Assembly: GCA_902475475.1 (NCBI GenBank)
Contig: CABRZY010000070.1
Span: forward strand, 1 to 8,467
Origin: an uncultured Collinsella sp.
GTDB taxonomy: Bacteria; Actinomycetota; Coriobacteriia; Coriobacteriales; Coriobacteriaceae
Direction of reading: 5' to 3'
Length of the DNA stretch: 8,467 bases
The notes below the pieces were generated by a model, which worked only from the letters and a program-made list of their open reading frames with translations, was not told where the DNA came from and made no database searches. Position 1 is the stretch's first letter. Each line of letters starts with the position of its first letter. The position numbers were made by a program, and so were the translations under genes. This document shows positions 1 to 6,639 of this stretch, piece after piece.

Positions 1-463
1 GAATGTCGTTGTGGCGCTTGAGGATCATCGTGTCGTACATCAGTTGGCATTCGTGCGCGACTGCCTCGGCCTGACCGCCCTCAAAGCCCTTGATCTCGTG
101 CAACAGCTCTTTGGACTTTTTGCGGTCCTCCTGGCCAACATAGTAGTTAAAGGCTTTGATCACCAGGTCGACGCGCTGCATCTTGGGGAGGTTGAGCCCC
201 AGCAGCAGGTCGAACATCTCGCTGGCGCGCTCGTGGTCCTCGCGCAGCAGATAGGAGTTCAGGCGCAGGTAGTCGCGGTTGTAGCGTGGGTACAGCATGC
301 TGGTGAGTTTGCCGTCGAGCAAACGATCGAACTCGTCCCACTGCTTGGCGGCCATCAATTGCTGCAGGCGTTTAAACGTGGTGCGTTTTTTGACGCTAAA
401 GAACACCGACACGGCGATGCAGATGATAACGACGGCGGTCCAGAGTGTGCGGGAATCGGGCAT
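1..463 (-). CDS. Membrane-anchored TPR-like helical protein, 3' end outside window
   Basis: I translated this reading frame directly. It is open from an ATG at 463 down to base 2, giving 154 residues with no stop, so the C-terminus lies beyond the left edge. Residues about 7-22 form one hydrophobic segment (WTAVVIICIAVSVFF) followed by basic KKR, which fits an N-terminal anchor with the rest cytoplasmic. The remainder is helical, charged and leucine-rich, with repeated patterns such as AKQWDEFDRLLDGKL and LREDHERASEMFDLLL that resemble TPR-type helix pairs. No catalytic motif is visible. An AAGGA Shine-Dalgarno sequence lies just upstream of the ATG and a TATAAT box lies further up (519-524). 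The function is unknown; a scaffold or assembly role is only a guess from the architecture. The gene is divergent from the PTS IIB gene. Confidence 0.75.
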   Translation of the reverse strand, partial: MPDSRTLWTAVVIICIAVSVFFSVKKRTTFKRLQQLMAAKQWDEFDRLLDGKLTSMLYPRYNRDYLRLNSYLLREDHERASEMFDLLLGLNLPKMQRVDLVIKAFNYYVGQEDRKKSKELLHEIKGFEGGQAEAVAHECQLMYDTMILKRHNDI

Positions 464-511
464 ATTAGGGTCCTTAGTCGCTCATAAAGCGAGCGGTATG
501 ACAACAAGTAC

Positions 512-547
512 TAGATGTATTATACGCAGCGCGCAAGCAAACTGGCA
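512..547 (-). promoter_or_regulatory. Promoter for the minus-strand TPR-like gene
   Basis: On the minus strand a perfect TATAAT lies at 524-519. The hexamer 17 bases upstream, TGCCAG (547-542), is a poor -35 match. Transcription would begin near 512 and leave a leader of about 50 nt. That leader contains a 5-bp hairpin (arms 479-483 and 491-495) just before the AAGGA ribosome site. For the plus-strand PTS gene only a weak TACACT (587-592) is visible in the same intergenic region. Confidence 0.5.
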
Positions 548-626
548 TAAAAGCTCATCGAGGCCGAGTGCCATCGCTCGCTGCGGTACACTTACCTAAA
601 GTAAACCATGAAGGGAGACATTACCT

Positions 627-914
627 ATGAAGAAGATCGTTTTGGCTTGCGGTGCTGGCGCTGCTACTTCCACGCTCGTTGCCCAGAAGGTCGCTACTCT
701 GCTCGACGCCAACGGTTATGCCGACAAGTACGAGATCGTGCAGTGCGCCATCTCCGAGGCCAAGGATTACTGCGACGAGGGCGCTGACCTGCTGATCGCT
801 ACCACCGTTGCCCCCGAGGGCCTCACCTGCCCGTACGTGAGTGGCGTGCCCTTCATGACCGGCATGAACCGCGTTGCCGCCGAGAAGGCCGTTCTCGACG
901 TCATGGCTCAGTAG
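627..914 (+). CDS. PTS system IIB component, galactitol-type
   Basis: The product is 95 residues, a normal length for a free-standing IIB domain. It begins MKKIVLACGAGAATST. Cys8, followed by the glycine-rich loop and A-T-S-T, is the phosphocysteine signature of galactitol-family IIB proteins (GatB type), which accept phosphate from IIA and pass it to the sugar bound by IIC. The segments VQCAISE and VPFMTGM also match the family pattern as I recall it. The protein should be cytoplasmic and peripheral to a membrane IIC. The start is supported by an AAGGGAGA ribosome site 8 nt upstream. No IIA or IIC gene is in this window; the next gene, 11 nt downstream, is a VOC-fold protein. Substrate specificity cannot be read from the sequence; galactitol is only the family label. 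Confidence 0.88.
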   Translation: MKKIVLACGAGAATSTLVAQKVATLLDANGYADKYEIVQCAISEAKDYCDEGADLLIATTVAPEGLTCPYVSGVPFMTGMNRVAAEKAVLDVMAQ

Positions 915-925
915 GCGCTGACTGC

Positions 926-1300
926 ATGAGTGAGCAGAACGCCAACCCGGTAGAGCTCTTTGGTATGCGCGTTGCCCATGTGGGCATTAACGCCACCGAC
1001 CCGGCAGACGCCCTGGAGATCGCGGAGCTGTTCTCGACGATGATGGGCCTGCCCGTCATCGAGACCCCGGTTTCGTACTTCAACGATTCGCTGGTCGAGA
1101 TCATGAAGCAGAACGGTCGTGGCACCAAGGGCCACATCGGCTTTGCCGTTAACGACATCGATGCAGCTGAGAAGTGGTTTGCCGAGCGCGGGCTCGAGGT
1201 CAACGAAGAGTCGCGCGCGCTGCTGCCCGACGGTGGTACCAAGCTCGTGTACTTTAAGCGCGAGTTCGCCGGTTTCGCCGTGCACCTGTGCCGCGAGTAG
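926..1300 (+). CDS. Small VOC-fold (glyoxalase-like) protein, KDPG-aldolase-associated type
   Basis: The product is 124 residues, one complete VOC module of two beta-alpha-beta-beta-beta halves. The first half starts around RVAHVGINATDP (residues 15-26) and the second around KGHIGFAVNDID (68-79). Candidate metal ligands are His18, Glu58, His70 and His120. From memory, the pattern HIGIN...EALEIAELF...GHI...GGFAVHL closely resembles the C-terminal VOC domain fused to 2-keto-3-deoxy-6-phosphogluconate (KDPG) aldolase in some Firmicutes; here it stands alone. The gene begins 11 nt after the IIB stop with only a weak ribosome site, so translation is probably coupled to IIB. The pair ends at the 1323-1358 hairpin. 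A role in sugar or sugar-acid catabolism follows from context and is not demonstrated. A generic dioxygenase or lyase of the VOC superfamily is the alternative. Confidence 0.78.
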   Translation: MSEQNANPVELFGMRVAHVGINATDPADALEIAELFSTMMGLPVIETPVSYFNDSLVEIMKQNGRGTKGHIGFAVNDIDAAEKWFAERGLEVNEESRALLPDGGTKLVYFKREFAGFAVHLCRE

Positions 1301-1322
1301 CGCACAAGCTGCCATAGCTGGC

Positions 1323-1358
1323 ATAAAGGGATAGGGCCGCGTGGCCCTATCCCTTTAT
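1323..1358. terminator. Bidirectional intrinsic terminator
   Basis: A perfect 16-bp inverted repeat (1323-1338 with 1343-1358) encloses a GCGT loop. Its GC-rich core is flanked by an A-rich 5' arm and a T-rich 3' arm, followed on the plus strand by TTA. The minus strand has the same A/T layout and runs into TTTATG-like sequence. It sits between the stop of the VOC gene (1300) and the stop of the convergent histidine kinase gene (1376), so it can serve both transcripts. Confidence 0.92.
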
Positions 1359-1375
1359 TTATGCCGAGGGGCTTC

Positions 1376-2671
1376 CTATCGTGGCAGGCGAATCGTAAAG
1401 CGGCTGCCGACCCCTTCGACCGAGGTCACACCGATGACGCCGCCGTGGCTGTCGACGATCCACTTGGCGATCGCAAGCCCCAGACCCGAACCCTGTGCGC
1501 CGGCATCGCGCGCGTTGTCGGCACGGTAGAACCGCTCGAACGCGTGAGCTGCGGATTCCTGGTTCATGCCGATGCCCTCGTCCTCAACACTTATGTCGAT
1601 CGTACCCGCGCCCGCATCCGGCGCTACGCCAAACGAGATGGGCGTGCCCGCGTCCGAATACTTGGCGGCGTTTTGCACGATCACGCGCAGAGCCTGCTTC
1701 ACGAGCGCGACATCGACGGACGCGTCGCAGCGCGGGTCGCTGATAAGCGCAGCGTCAAAGGCCAGCCGATACGTGTGCCCGGCATCGATCATCTGCGATT
1801 CTTCGCAAACCTCGCCGACCAGTGCAGCCAGGTTGGTATGCGCACGCCGCAGGACCGTGCGCCCGGCATCGCCGCGCGCCAAAAACAGCAGCTGCTCCAC
1901 GAGCTCCTGCATGTGCTCGCTTTCGGCCTTGAGGGACGCGATGGATTCCGCCAGCACGTCCGGGTCGTCTTTGCCCCAGCGGTCGAGCATGTTCACGTAG
2001 CCCTGAATCACCGCGATGGGCGTGCGCAGCTCGTGGCTTGCATCGTTGACAAAGCGCATCTGCTGCAGCTTGGCCTCTTGCATCTGGCGCAGCAGGCGGT
2101 TGAGTGCGACCTCGATGCTTGCCAGGTCGGCGTCGCCGGTGGTGACGCTCGGCGAGTCGACGCTCGCGCGCTCGATGGCTTGCTCCAGCGTTTCCATCTT
2201 GCCGCCGGAGAGCTGCATGCGGCCGAGCTCGTCCACGCGCAGGGCCAGGTCGTTGAGCGGCGCCATGGTGCGTCGCACACGGCGAGCGCCGCCGAGCATA
2301 TCGAGCATGCTGATGACCTGCCAACCTACAACAACGATATAGAGGGGCCAAAGTGCGATGAGGTCCTGCGCGAGGGGGAAGGTCTTGGTGGTACGCGCAG
2401 GCTTGACGGTATAGGTGAGCGTTGTCAGGTCCCAGCCGCGCGCGGGCTTCAGCGACATGCCGCGAACGGTGGCGCCGGGGATCCATCCTGCGGTAAACGC
2501 GCTGTCGGGCAGTGTCTGGTTGTATCCATAGACGAGGATCGCCGCCGCAATCACCACCAGCAACAGATCGAGCCAGACGTAGCTCATCAGGCGGCGCCAC
2601 ATATAGCTCCAGTTGATGGCGCGGGCGATGGAGGTGACGCGCTTGGCCTCGGCGTTACGTGCGGCAGACAT
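1376..2671 (-). CDS. Two-component sensor histidine kinase
   Basis: The product is 431 residues from the ATG at 2671. It autophosphorylates and passes phosphate to the response regulator encoded just upstream. Order of parts: TM1 about 30-50, an extracytoplasmic loop of about 50 residues, TM2 about 104-126, a divergent HAMP-like linker (about 127-205), then the DHp helix with the H-box SHELRTP and phosphoacceptor His213. The ATP-binding domain has an N-box (VQNAAKYSD, Asn334), G1 (DEGIGM, 364-369), an F-box (FERFYR, 378-383) and G2 (GSGLGLAI, 394-401). All core catalytic motifs are intact. The frame stays open upstream to 2833, but that extension lies inside the regulator gene and is arginine- and proline-rich. 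The 2671 start, which overlaps the regulator stop by 17 nt after a GGGGTGGG stretch, is therefore preferred. The signal sensed is unknown; the small sensor loop has no recognised domain. Confidence 0.95.
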   Translation of the reverse strand: MSAARNAEAKRVTSIARAINWSYMWRRLMSYVWLDLLLVVIAAAILVYGYNQTLPDSAFTAGWIPGATVRGMSLKPARGWDLTTLTYTVKPARTTKTFPLAQDLIALWPLYIVVVGWQVISMLDMLGGARRVRRTMAPLNDLALRVDELGRMQLSGGKMETLEQAIERASVDSPSVTTGDADLASIEVALNRLLRQMQEAKLQQMRFVNDASHELRTPIAVIQGYVNMLDRWGKDDPDVLAESIASLKAESEHMQELVEQLLFLARGDAGRTVLRRAHTNLAALVGEVCEESQMIDAGHTYRLAFDAALISDPRCDASVDVALVKQALRVIVQNAAKYSDAGTPISFGVAPDAGAGTIDISVEDEGIGMNQESAAHAFERFYRADNARDAGAQGSGLGLAIAKWIVDSHGGVIGVTSVEGVGSRFTIRLPR

Positions 2672-3434
2672 AGCCCACCCCGCGCACGGTCTGGATGATG
2701 CGGGCACCGCCGGCGTCCTCGATCTTGGCGCGCAGGTGCGCGATGTGCACGTCGACGTTGTTGGTGTCGCCCACGTATTCGTAGCCCAGCGCCTCGTGCG
2801 CAATGCGCTCGCGCGTGAGCACGGTGCCGGCATGTGCCATAAGCAGGGCGAGGACGTCGAACTCGCGGGCGGTCAGCACGATGGGCGAGCCGCCGACCGT
2901 GACTTCGCGGCGGTCGGGATCGAGCGCGACCGAACCCACGGTGAGCGCGGCGGGGGAGGGCGAGGCGGAAGCCTGGGCCGAGTCGCTGACCGGGGGTATC
3001 GCAGCGTCGCTCCCGCCCGCGTCGCTCGCCGCGCCCGTCCCGGCGCCGCCAACGCCCGAAGCCGCCCGCACGGCCTCCGAGCGCTTCAACGCCACGCGGA
3101 TCCGTGCGAACAGTTCCTCAATGGCAAACGGCTTGGTTAGGTAATCGTCAGCACCGGCATCGAGCCCGGCCACCTTGTCCATCACGGCATCTCGCGCGGT
3201 GACCATAATCACCGGCACATCCTTGTGCTTGCGGACACGCCGCAGCACCTCCATGCCGTTGAGCTGCGGCAACAGCACATCGAGCAGAATCAGATCGTAG
3301 TCGCGCTCCAGCGCCAGGTCCACGGCGGTGCGCCCGTCGGCGGCGTGCTCTACCTGGTAGCCCTCGTGCTCCAGCTCGAGCGTCACAAAGCGGGCGATTT
3401 TCTCCTCGTCCTCTACGATCAGGATTCGTGCCAT
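2655..3434 (-). CDS. OmpR/PhoB-family response regulator with long linker
   Basis: The product is 259 residues. The receiver domain spans about 1-118 with acidic residues Glu8 and Asp9, phosphoacceptor Asp52 (LLDVLLP), Thr79 and Lys101 (TKPF). The C-terminal winged helix-turn-helix spans about 164-259 and includes LTAREFDVLALL and RIIQTVRGVGYV. The ends of both domains look canonical. The oddity is the linker, about residues 119-163, made almost entirely of Ala, Gly, Ser, Asp and Pro; OmpR-type linkers are usually much shorter, so the protein is some 30 residues longer than typical. The ATG at 3434 gives the standard receiver N-terminus. The gene lies 18 nt after the DUF4342 gene and overlaps the kinase gene, so the three form one operon. 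It is predicted to be a cytoplasmic DNA-binding activator or repressor phosphorylated by the adjacent kinase. Confidence 0.95.
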   Translation of the reverse strand: MARILIVEDEEKIARFVTLELEHEGYQVEHAADGRTAVDLALERDYDLILLDVLLPQLNGMEVLRRVRKHKDVPVIMVTARDAVMDKVAGLDAGADDYLTKPFAIEELFARIRVALKRSEAVRAASGVGGAGTGAASDAGGSDAAIPPVSDSAQASASPSPAALTVGSVALDPDRREVTVGGSPIVLTAREFDVLALLMAHAGTVLTRERIAHEALGYEYVGDTNNVDVHIAHLRAKIEDAGGARIIQTVRGVGYVCRT

Positions 3435-3452
3435 GCGTGCCCCCGTCTGCGA

Positions 3453-3995
3453 TTACTTGTCGTCGTTGAGATTTTGCTTGATGTCGTCCGCGGCGTCGGC
3501 GGCGTGATTCATAAGGTTGTTGATGCTGCCGGGTACGTCGCCGTCGCTGTCGATGCGGTAGCGCATGCCAAAGAACAGGCCAATCAGCATCAGCCAAATC
3601 GTAGCGCCCCAGGCAAACAGGGCGATGATGGGGATCAGGATGGGGATGTTGAGGATGATCGCATCGCGGCGCGTGGCGATAAACTTGGTGTCCAGGCTCA
3701 GGCGGAAGAGCTTTTTGAGGTACTCCCATACGCTGTCCATCTTCTTGGAGAAGTCGGTCTTTTCGCTCGACTTCTCGTAGGCGGCCTGCGCGGCGACCAT
3801 CTCGGCTGAGGGCTCATCGACTGGCGCGGACTCGGTGGCGGCGTGCGCCGACGTGGTCTGCGTCTTGCCCTGCGACTCGAGCCAAATGATGGCATCCAGA
3901 ACGTTACCGTCGGCGGCGTCGAGTGCGGCCTTGGCATCGGTGTAGCTCACGCTGCACTTGGTGCGGATGGTTTCAACTTTTTCGAGGTCGTCCAT
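3453..3995 (-). CDS. DUF4342 protein with N-terminal UBA-like domain
   Basis: The product is 180 residues. Residues about 4-43 (including SYTDAKAALDAADGNVLDAIIWLE) resemble the three-helix UBA/TS-N-like fold found at the N-terminus of DUF4342 proteins. A low-complexity acidic, alanine-rich linker follows (about 45-80). The DUF4342 region (about 85-150) has an amphipathic start and then a strongly hydrophobic stretch at about 112-143 (NIPILIPIIALFAWGATIWLMLIGLFF). That stretch could be one long or two short membrane helices and is followed by basic MRYRID. The C-terminus is acidic and Asn-rich. An AAAGGA ribosome site precedes the ATG at 3995. It is the first gene of the operon with the regulator and kinase, which suggests that it modulates or is controlled by that system. 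The molecular function of DUF4342 is not known to me. Confidence 0.82.
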   Translation of the reverse strand: MDDLEKVETIRTKCSVSYTDAKAALDAADGNVLDAIIWLESQGKTQTTSAHAATESAPVDEPSAEMVAAQAAYEKSSEKTDFSKKMDSVWEYLKKLFRLSLDTKFIATRRDAIILNIPILIPIIALFAWGATIWLMLIGLFFGMRYRIDSDGDVPGSINNLMNHAADAADDIKQNLNDDK

Positions 3996-4113
3996 GACCT
4001 GTCCTTTCGTTCGATGGGCGCGACGCCGGGCGATCTGCCCGGGCGCGAGCGTTGCGTTCGGCGGCCTGCGTTGCGCGGCGCCGCCCCGCCCTTGGTCGAA
4101 CTCTATAGTGCAG

Positions 4114-4141
4114 GTTATAGATTAAGCGATTCTTGAGCCAA
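4114..4141 (-). promoter_or_regulatory. Promoter of the DUF4342-regulator-kinase operon
   Basis: On the minus strand a TTGGCT (4141-4136) is separated by 16 bp from a TATAAC (4119-4114), a reasonable sigma-70-type pair. Transcription would start near 4107 and give a leader of roughly 110 nt before the DUF4342 ATG. The surrounding bases are distinctly more AT-rich than the flanks, as expected for a promoter. Confidence 0.55.
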
Positions 4142-4209
4142 GATTAACGTTGGATGAGTTTTTGGGTGGTGTGGGGAAGGGAGAGGTGTCTTTTTGGATA
4201 GCTAACAGC

Positions 4210-4391
4210 GAGGCCTAACACTTTTCCCGAGAAGTGAACGAGCTAAAACGGACCCCCGAAGCATCGACACTTTAAAGGTGCCGCTTCCTGCGGTTTCGGC
4301 GCTGAAATCCTGCGATTTTGCCGCCGAAAAATGCGGATGTTTCAGGGGTTCAAAAACAGCCATTCACTTCTCGGGAAAAGTATTAGACCTC
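4210..4391. repeat. 182-bp foldback (MITE-like or structured RNA) element
   Basis: The outer 31-base arms, 4210-4240 and 4361-4391, are inverted copies matching at 28 of 31 positions, including an uninterrupted run across CTTTTCCCGAGAAGTGAA. Pairing resumes inside: 4250-4265 with 4336-4351 (one C/A mismatch, two G-T wobbles), 4294-4301 with 4322-4329 (TTTCGGCG/CGCCGAAA), and an apical 4305-4309/4314-4318 stem with a CTGC loop. A small side hairpin (4281-4284/4290-4293) sits in the left arm. No open reading frame fits the structure. A GATAGC occurs at 4197-4202 and again at 4392-4397, abutting the right end but 7 bp outside the left end, so it is only a doubtful target duplication. The overall form suits a miniature inverted-repeat element or an RNA foldback. 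Confidence 0.85.
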
Positions 4392-4552
4392 GATAGCGGG
4401 GGATGTGGTGCCGGTGCAAAACGGCGTCAAAGGTTGGTCGAGCAGGCGGTTTCTCCATTGATGTCCGCACAGCATGTGACACTTACCCTGCCGCCCCGCT
4501 CTGCCGCGGCGGCATGCGTCTGAACAACGACCCTCTAAGGAGTTCGATACCG

Positions 4553-4852
4553 ATGAGTGACAACGCAAAGCATCTCGCAAAGAAGTGCGTTAAGGACGCG
4601 GGGCCGTGCCTCGCGCTGTGCGTAGCCGGCGCAGCGGTCGCGCTGTTGGCTGTTCTGGGGCCGTTCGACGTGCTCCGAAGTGCCAGCTTTCTGCATGTTT
4701 GCATGGCTCTTGCCGGCGCCACGATGACCGGCGGCGTGCTCGATCTGATCTTTTGGGTGTTTGACCCGTTTGGATGGAAGAGCGAGGGGTGGGTCCCAAA
4801 GGATGGAAGGGCTGGAACGGTTGACTTAGTGATCGTGCAGAATGTGGGCTAG
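4553..4852 (+). CDS. Small two-TM membrane protein of unknown function
   Basis: The product is 99 residues from the ATG at 4553, which an AAGGAG ribosome site (4537-4542) supports. The same frame is open further upstream but that part has no ribosome site or protein-like character. Two hydrophobic segments, about 19-37 (CLALCVAGAAVALLAVLGP) and 46-70 (FLHVCMALAGATMTGGVLD...FWVF), suggest a hairpin membrane protein with a lysine-rich N-terminus, probably cytoplasmic. There are four cysteines (12, 19, 23, 50). The C-terminal 29 residues are soluble and contain FDPFGWKSEGWVPKDG. I do not recognise a family. It lies 25 nt upstream of the metallophosphoesterase gene and is probably cotranscribed with it, so the two may act together at the membrane. 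Confidence 0.7.
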   Translation: MSDNAKHLAKKCVKDAGPCLALCVAGAAVALLAVLGPFDVLRSASFLHVCMALAGATMTGGVLDLIFWVFDPFGWKSEGWVPKDGRAGTVDLVIVQNVG

Positions 4853-4877
4853 CGACTTACAGGGAAGTGGTGATCCG

Positions 4878-5606
4878 ATGACGGTCTATGTGACGGGCGA
4901 TATTCACGGCGGCGTCGACATGCAAAAGCTTCGCGACTGGGATCTTGGGGATGGTCTGACAAGTGACGACTATCTCATCATCGCGGGCGACTTTGGCTTT
5001 CCGTGGGATTTCTCTGCCGAGGAATGTGCCGACATCGCTTGGCTGGAGTCGCGCCCCTATACCGTGCTGTTTGTCGACGGTAACCACGAGCGTTTCGACC
5101 ATTGGGCGGAGCGACCCATGGAGCTGTGGCACGGTGGGCTGACGCAGCGCCTGTCAGATACCTCTCCCATACGGCGCCTGACGCGCGGCGAGGTTTTTGA
5201 GCTCGACGGTTCAACGATCTTTACCATGGGCGGCGCCACGAGCGTTGACAAAGAGTACCGCATTCCCTATTCCAGCTGGTGGCCGCAGGAGCTGCCGGAC
5301 GAGCGCAACTTTGAGGAGGCGCGGACAAAGCTCGACAGTGTGGGCTGGAAGGTCGACTACGTAATCACCCACACCTGCTCTACGCACATGCTTTCGCCCA
5401 CGCTCTATCCGGCGCCCGGCTGGGATTGCCCCGGCGTTGATCGACTTACGGCGTTTTTCGATGAGCTGGAAGACCGCTTGGATTACAAGCGCTGGTACTA
5501 CGGCCATTTTCATCGCGATGCCAACCCTGCCGAGCGCCATACCGTGCTCTACGACTGCATCATTCGCCGCCTGGGCGACGAACTCCAGCCCTGGGATGTT
5601 GCGTAG
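4878..5606 (+). CDS. Calcineurin-like metallophosphoesterase
   Basis: The product is 242 residues. The family's metal-binding motifs appear in order: GDIHGG (Asp8, His10), GDFG (Asp38), GNHE (Asn69, His70), THTCS (His165) and GHFH (His210, His212). Together these make a complete dinuclear site for hydrolysis of phosphoester bonds. There is no signal peptide, so it is cytoplasmic. The ATG at 4878 places the first motif at residue 7, as is normal for the family, and an AGGGAAG lies upstream; the frame extends to an ATG at 4842 overlapping the previous gene, which is less likely. The central insert (about 72-160) is rich in Trp and charged residues and probably sets specificity. The substrate is unknown; small serine/threonine phosphatases, nucleotide phosphatases and phage-borne phosphoesterases share this fold. 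Its stop is 15 bp from the stop of convergent gluQ with no clear terminator between. Confidence 0.9.
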   Translation: MTVYVTGDIHGGVDMQKLRDWDLGDGLTSDDYLIIAGDFGFPWDFSAEECADIAWLESRPYTVLFVDGNHERFDHWAERPMELWHGGLTQRLSDTSPIRRLTRGEVFELDGSTIFTMGGATSVDKEYRIPYSSWWPQELPDERNFEEARTKLDSVGWKVDYVITHTCSTHMLSPTLYPAPGWDCPGVDRLTAFFDELEDRLDYKRWYYGHFHRDANPAERHTVLYDCIIRRLGDELQPWDVA

Positions 5607-5621
5607 CGGCAAGGCGTTTGG

Positions 5622-6632
5622 CTACTCGGCCGTTACGGTGATGTTCTCCCGGTGTGCGCGGATAACATCCCAGCTAAAGTGCTCGACCAGCTGCTCAGCA
5701 GAGCGCGGTGCAGTGTCCGGTGCGATGCCCGTTTGCCTGGCGAGCCAGCCCAGCAGTGCCTCGGGCGTGCCAAAGCGGGCGCGGAGCTCGCCCAGGTCCA
5801 GGTCGCGGTCGCGCTTGGAAAGGCGGCGGCCGTCCGGCGACATGAGCAGCGGAATGTGCGCGTAGTGCGGTGTGGGAAGTCCCAGCAGATGCTGCAGGTA
5901 GATTTGGCGGGGCGTGGAGCCCAGCAGATCGCATCCGCGCACGACCTCGGTGACGTCCATGGCAGCGTCGTCGACCACCACGGCTAGCTGGTAGGCAAAA
6001 ACGCCGTCGCTGCGGCGCACCAAAAAGTCACCGCACTCGGTGGCGAGTGCTTCGCATTGGGCTCCGTACGTGCGGTCCACGAATTCGATCACGTCGCTGG
6101 CGAGGTCGTCGACGGTGGGCACGCGCAGGCGCGTGGCCGGAGCACGCAGGGCACTGCGGCGGGTGATTTCTTCAGCAGAAAGACCTCTGCAGGCGCCGCG
6201 GTAGATGGGCGTGCCGTCGCTGGCGTGCGGCGCGCTCGCGGCGTGGAGTTCGGCACGCGTGCAAAAACAGGGATAGGTGAGGCGGGCGTCTTGCAGCTGG
6301 CGCAGGGCGCTTTCGTACAGGTCTAGGCGATCGTGCTGGTAGTAGGGGCCTTCGTCCCACTCGAGCCCCAGCCAGGTCAGATCGTCAATCAGTTGAGCGG
6401 CAAGTTCCGGGCGCTTGCAGCGATCGTCCAGGTCCTCGATGCGCAGCACGATGCTGCCGCCCTGGCTGCGGGCTGAAAGCCACGAGCACAGGCAGCTGAA
6501 CACGTTGCCCAGGTGCATGCGGCCCGAGGGCGACGGGGCGAAACGGCCCACGACGGGCGCGGGGGCGGAGGCGGGTGGCGTCGCTGGCACGTCCGCGGCG
6601 GGCGTTGCTATGTTGCGTGTTTTGATATCCAT
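5622..6632 (-). CDS. gluQ: Glutamyl-Q tRNA(Asp) synthetase
   Basis: The product is 336 residues from the ATG at 6632. It activates glutamate and attaches it to the queuosine base of tRNA(Asp) in the cytoplasm. It is a class I catalytic core without an anticodon-binding domain, which separates it from full glutamyl-tRNA synthetases (about 470 residues or more). Visible motifs: GRFAPSPSG (29-37), the HIGH-equivalent HLGN (40-43), LRIEDLD (63-69), zinc ligands Cys122, Cys124, Tyr144 and Cys148 in the CxC...YxxxC pattern, and the KMSKS-equivalent RLSKR (270-274). Residues 1-27 form an Ala/Pro-rich extension ahead of the usual N-terminus. An in-frame GTG at codon 28 immediately before GRFAPSP is an alternative start. 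The open frame continues upstream to 6749, but that part looks non-coding and lies before the promoter. The gene is convergent with the phosphoesterase gene. Confidence 0.93.
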   Translation of the reverse strand: MDIKTRNIATPAADVPATPPASAPAPVVGRFAPSPSGRMHLGNVFSCLCSWLSARSQGGSIVLRIEDLDDRCKRPELAAQLIDDLTWLGLEWDEGPYYQHDRLDLYESALRQLQDARLTYPCFCTRAELHAASAPHASDGTPIYRGACRGLSAEEITRRSALRAPATRLRVPTVDDLASDVIEFVDRTYGAQCEALATECGDFLVRRSDGVFAYQLAVVVDDAAMDVTEVVRGCDLLGSTPRQIYLQHLLGLPTPHYAHIPLLMSPDGRRLSKRDRDLDLGELRARFGTPEALLGWLARQTGIAPDTAPRSAEQLVEHFSWDVIRAHRENITVTAE

Positions 6633-6639
6633 GCGGACG

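Larger units (their letters stand above)
3996..4552. other. Intergenic region between divergent operons
   Basis: No convincing gene is present in this 557-bp stretch. It holds, in order: a GC-rich leader for the DUF4342 operon with a short CCGGGC/GCCCGG dyad near 4029-4046; the minus-strand promoter (4114-4141); the long foldback element (4210-4391); and a GC-rich segment just ahead of the 4553 gene with a 7-bp stem (4489-4495 with 4508-4514). No clear plus-strand promoter for the 4553 gene was found. Its transcript may start inside or just after the foldback element. Confidence 0.7.

Noticed and set aside
1361..2698. A 445-codon plus-strand open frame opposite the histidine kinase
   Set aside because: It is an antisense shadow of a GC-rich gene: it covers the kinase exactly, has no ribosome site and no recognisable protein pattern, while the minus-strand frame has every kinase motif.
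2672..2833. N-terminal extension of the histidine kinase frame to 2833
   Set aside because: The extra 54 codons lie inside the response regulator gene and encode an Arg/Pro/Thr-rich stretch typical of an out-of-frame reading; the ATG at 2671 gives a normal kinase N-terminus.
4197..4397. GATAGC direct repeats as a target-site duplication of the foldback element
   Set aside because: The right copy abuts the element but the left copy is 7 bp outside it, and a 6-base match can occur by chance; it is noted only as a possibility.
4278..4523. An 81-codon plus-strand open frame across the foldback element
   Set aside because: It starts inside the palindrome, has no ribosome site and no protein-like pattern; the foldback structure accounts for the sequence better.
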